Positions 63,098 through 64,000 of a stretch of 64,000 bases of DNA are shown here, in pieces (the stretch's first letter is position 1; every line of letters begins with the position of its first letter). Below the pieces are notes generated by a model. That model was not told where the DNA came from. It ran no database searches and saw only the letters and a list, made by a program, of their open reading frames with translations. Both the position numbers and the translations under genes were made by a program. This DNA is from CADCWK01 sp035944555 (lineage in GTDB: Bacteria; Chloroflexota; Chloroflexia; Thermomicrobiales; UBA6265). The DNA lies in contig DASZAY010000015.1 in the NCBI GenBank assembly GCA_035944555.1, forward strand, positions 25,692 through 89,691, written 5' to 3'.

Positions 63098-64000
63098 ATG
63101 ATCTCGTTACGGCTCTTCCTTGCTTTGGTTGTCGCCATTGCAGGTCTGTTCCCACTAACCGTGGGCCGAACCCTCGCTGGTCAGGAAGACGGCGGCCAAA
63201 CAGTCAATCTGCAGATTATCGTTGACTCGTCAGGCTCTATGGCCGCGCCCACGGACACAGGGATCGCGCGCATCGACTCTGCAAGGACGGTTCTGAATCA
63301 GGTCATTAGCTCGATTCCAGATACAGAAGGAGTTAACGTCGGGTTTCGGGTCTATGGCAACGGTGGCGATAACACTGAAGCTGGTCGTGCCGAAAGCTGT
63401 CTCTCTTCCGACTTGATTGTTCCAATGCAGGGGGTAGATGCTGAAGCACTGCAAGGCGCGGTTGATGCAGTTCAGCCGGTCGGCTGGACTCCACTTGGAT
63501 ATGCGCTGGAACAGGCTGAAGGTGACTTTGAGGATGATGCTTCGGACGATGTTGTAAACGCCATCCTGATGGTAACTGATGGCCTCGAGACGTGTGATGG
63601 CGATCCGGTCGGGACGGCAGGCAGACTCCGAACTTCTGACGCAGGTATCGTTACGAACGTCATTGGATTCGGGACGACCCCCGAAGAGCAGGCAATCCTA
63701 AGCGGTATCGCTGAGGAGGGTGGAGGCGAACTCTATAGCTCTGCCAATGCCGGTCAGCTTATCTCCGCAATCTTCGAGGTACTTGAGGAACTTGAAGTCG
63801 TCGAGGAGACGGGCAGTGGTGAGACGCGCGATTCACCTCTCGGTGTCGGTCGCACAGGTGAGGTCGGCGACTATGAGGTGACGGTCCTGTCTGTCACGCC
63901 CAACGCCAACGACCTTGTCGCGGCCGAGAATCAGTTCAACGAACCGCCGTCTGCTGACGAACAGTTCTTCATTGCTCGCCTCTCCGTCACCTACACCGGC
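63098..64000 (+). CDS. Secreted VWA-domain protein with C-terminal DUF4352-like domain (cut by the window end)
   Basis: The first 301 residues of a longer protein. A signal peptide (LRLFLALVVAIAGLFPLTV) is followed by a von Willebrand A domain with the MIDAS D43-x-S45-x-S47 (DSSGSM), a TP-containing T position in GWTPLGYAL and D in MVTDGLETC. The last residues (GRTGEVGDYEVTVLSVTP, FFIARLSVTYTG) match the start of a DUF4352-like beta-sandwich. GGAG lies upstream of ATG 63098. Codon use is less GC-rich than in neighbouring genes. It is a candidate surface adhesion or stress protein; no AAA+ partner is near. Confidence 0.85.
   Translation, partial: MISLRLFLALVVAIAGLFPLTVGRTLAGQEDGGQTVNLQIIVDSSGSMAAPTDTGIARIDSARTVLNQVISSIPDTEGVNVGFRVYGNGGDNTEAGRAESCLSSDLIVPMQGVDAEALQGAVDAVQPVGWTPLGYALEQAEGDFEDDASDDVVNAILMVTDGLETCDGDPVGTAGRLRTSDAGIVTNVIGFGTTPEEQAILSGIAEEGGGELYSSANAGQLISAIFEVLEELEVVEETGSGETRDSPLGVGRTGEVGDYEVTVLSVTPNANDLVAAENQFNEPPSADEQFFIARLSVTYTG

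Overview
The window is a high-GC, gene-dense bacterial chromosome segment with no plasmid, phage, transposase, tRNA, rRNA or CRISPR signature. Gene content points to a Gram-positive-like or deep-branching lineage, most likely Chloroflexota of the Thermomicrobia type: DUF305/DUF3105 proteins, a MocR regulator, XpaC-like proteins next to an AAA+/VWA pair, and class I ribonucleotide reductase under a cobalamin riboswitch. This placement is inference; no rRNA is present to confirm it.

Layout. 1-5.3 kb: an ABC exporter (minus), an AceE-type 2-oxoacid dehydrogenase E1 (plus) and a conserved unknown (minus). 5.3-9.2 kb: a proline-catabolic operon (glutamate-semialdehyde dehydrogenase, proline dehydrogenase, a DapA-family lyase) behind a palindromic operator. 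9.2-14.1 kb: the best-marked regulatory locus, with two NrdR-like boxes in 31-bp phase, a promoter, a cobalamin riboswitch, nrdA, a paired inverted repeat and nrdB; NrdB has the class Ic (Mn/Fe, no radical tyrosine) signature. 14.9-22.3 kb: a minus-strand cluster with a DUF2171 protein, a P-loop ATPase, a MoxR/ChlI-like AAA+ ATPase, two paralogous XpaC-like membrane proteins, a large VWA protein and a 30-residue membrane peptide. This is the best candidate for an uncharacterised multi-protein system.

22.6-32.3 kb: accessory and metabolic genes, including a small unknown, a possible structured RNA, an S9 peptidase, an acetyltransferase, a nuclease-like/phosphoribosyltransferase-like fusion, lipoamide dehydrogenase, small membrane proteins, an SDR, and DUF305 and DUF3105 proteins. 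32.5-42.9 kb: S41 peptidase, AlkA-like glycosylase, lactonase, UvrC, TsaC/YrdC, membrane protein, a small protein overlapping rarA, and RNase PH. 43.4-50.7 kb: YccF protein, a HisC-like protein lacking the PLP lysine coupled to a metallophosphoesterase, a D-Ala-D-Ala carboxypeptidase, and an overlapping rRNA pseudouridine synthase/cmk/plsC series.

51-64 kb: VOC protein, TetR regulator, Obg GTPase, MocR regulator, primary sigma factor, lysA, ABC-F ATPase, coaE, DsbA-like protein, and a secreted VWA protein cut by the window end. DNA repair and replication (alkA, uvrC, rarA, nrdAB), translation-associated functions (tsaC, rph, rsuA, obg, ABC-F) and envelope functions (dacA, plsC, lysA) dominate the housekeeping content. 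Many neighbouring genes overlap by 4-17 bases and are probably translationally coupled.
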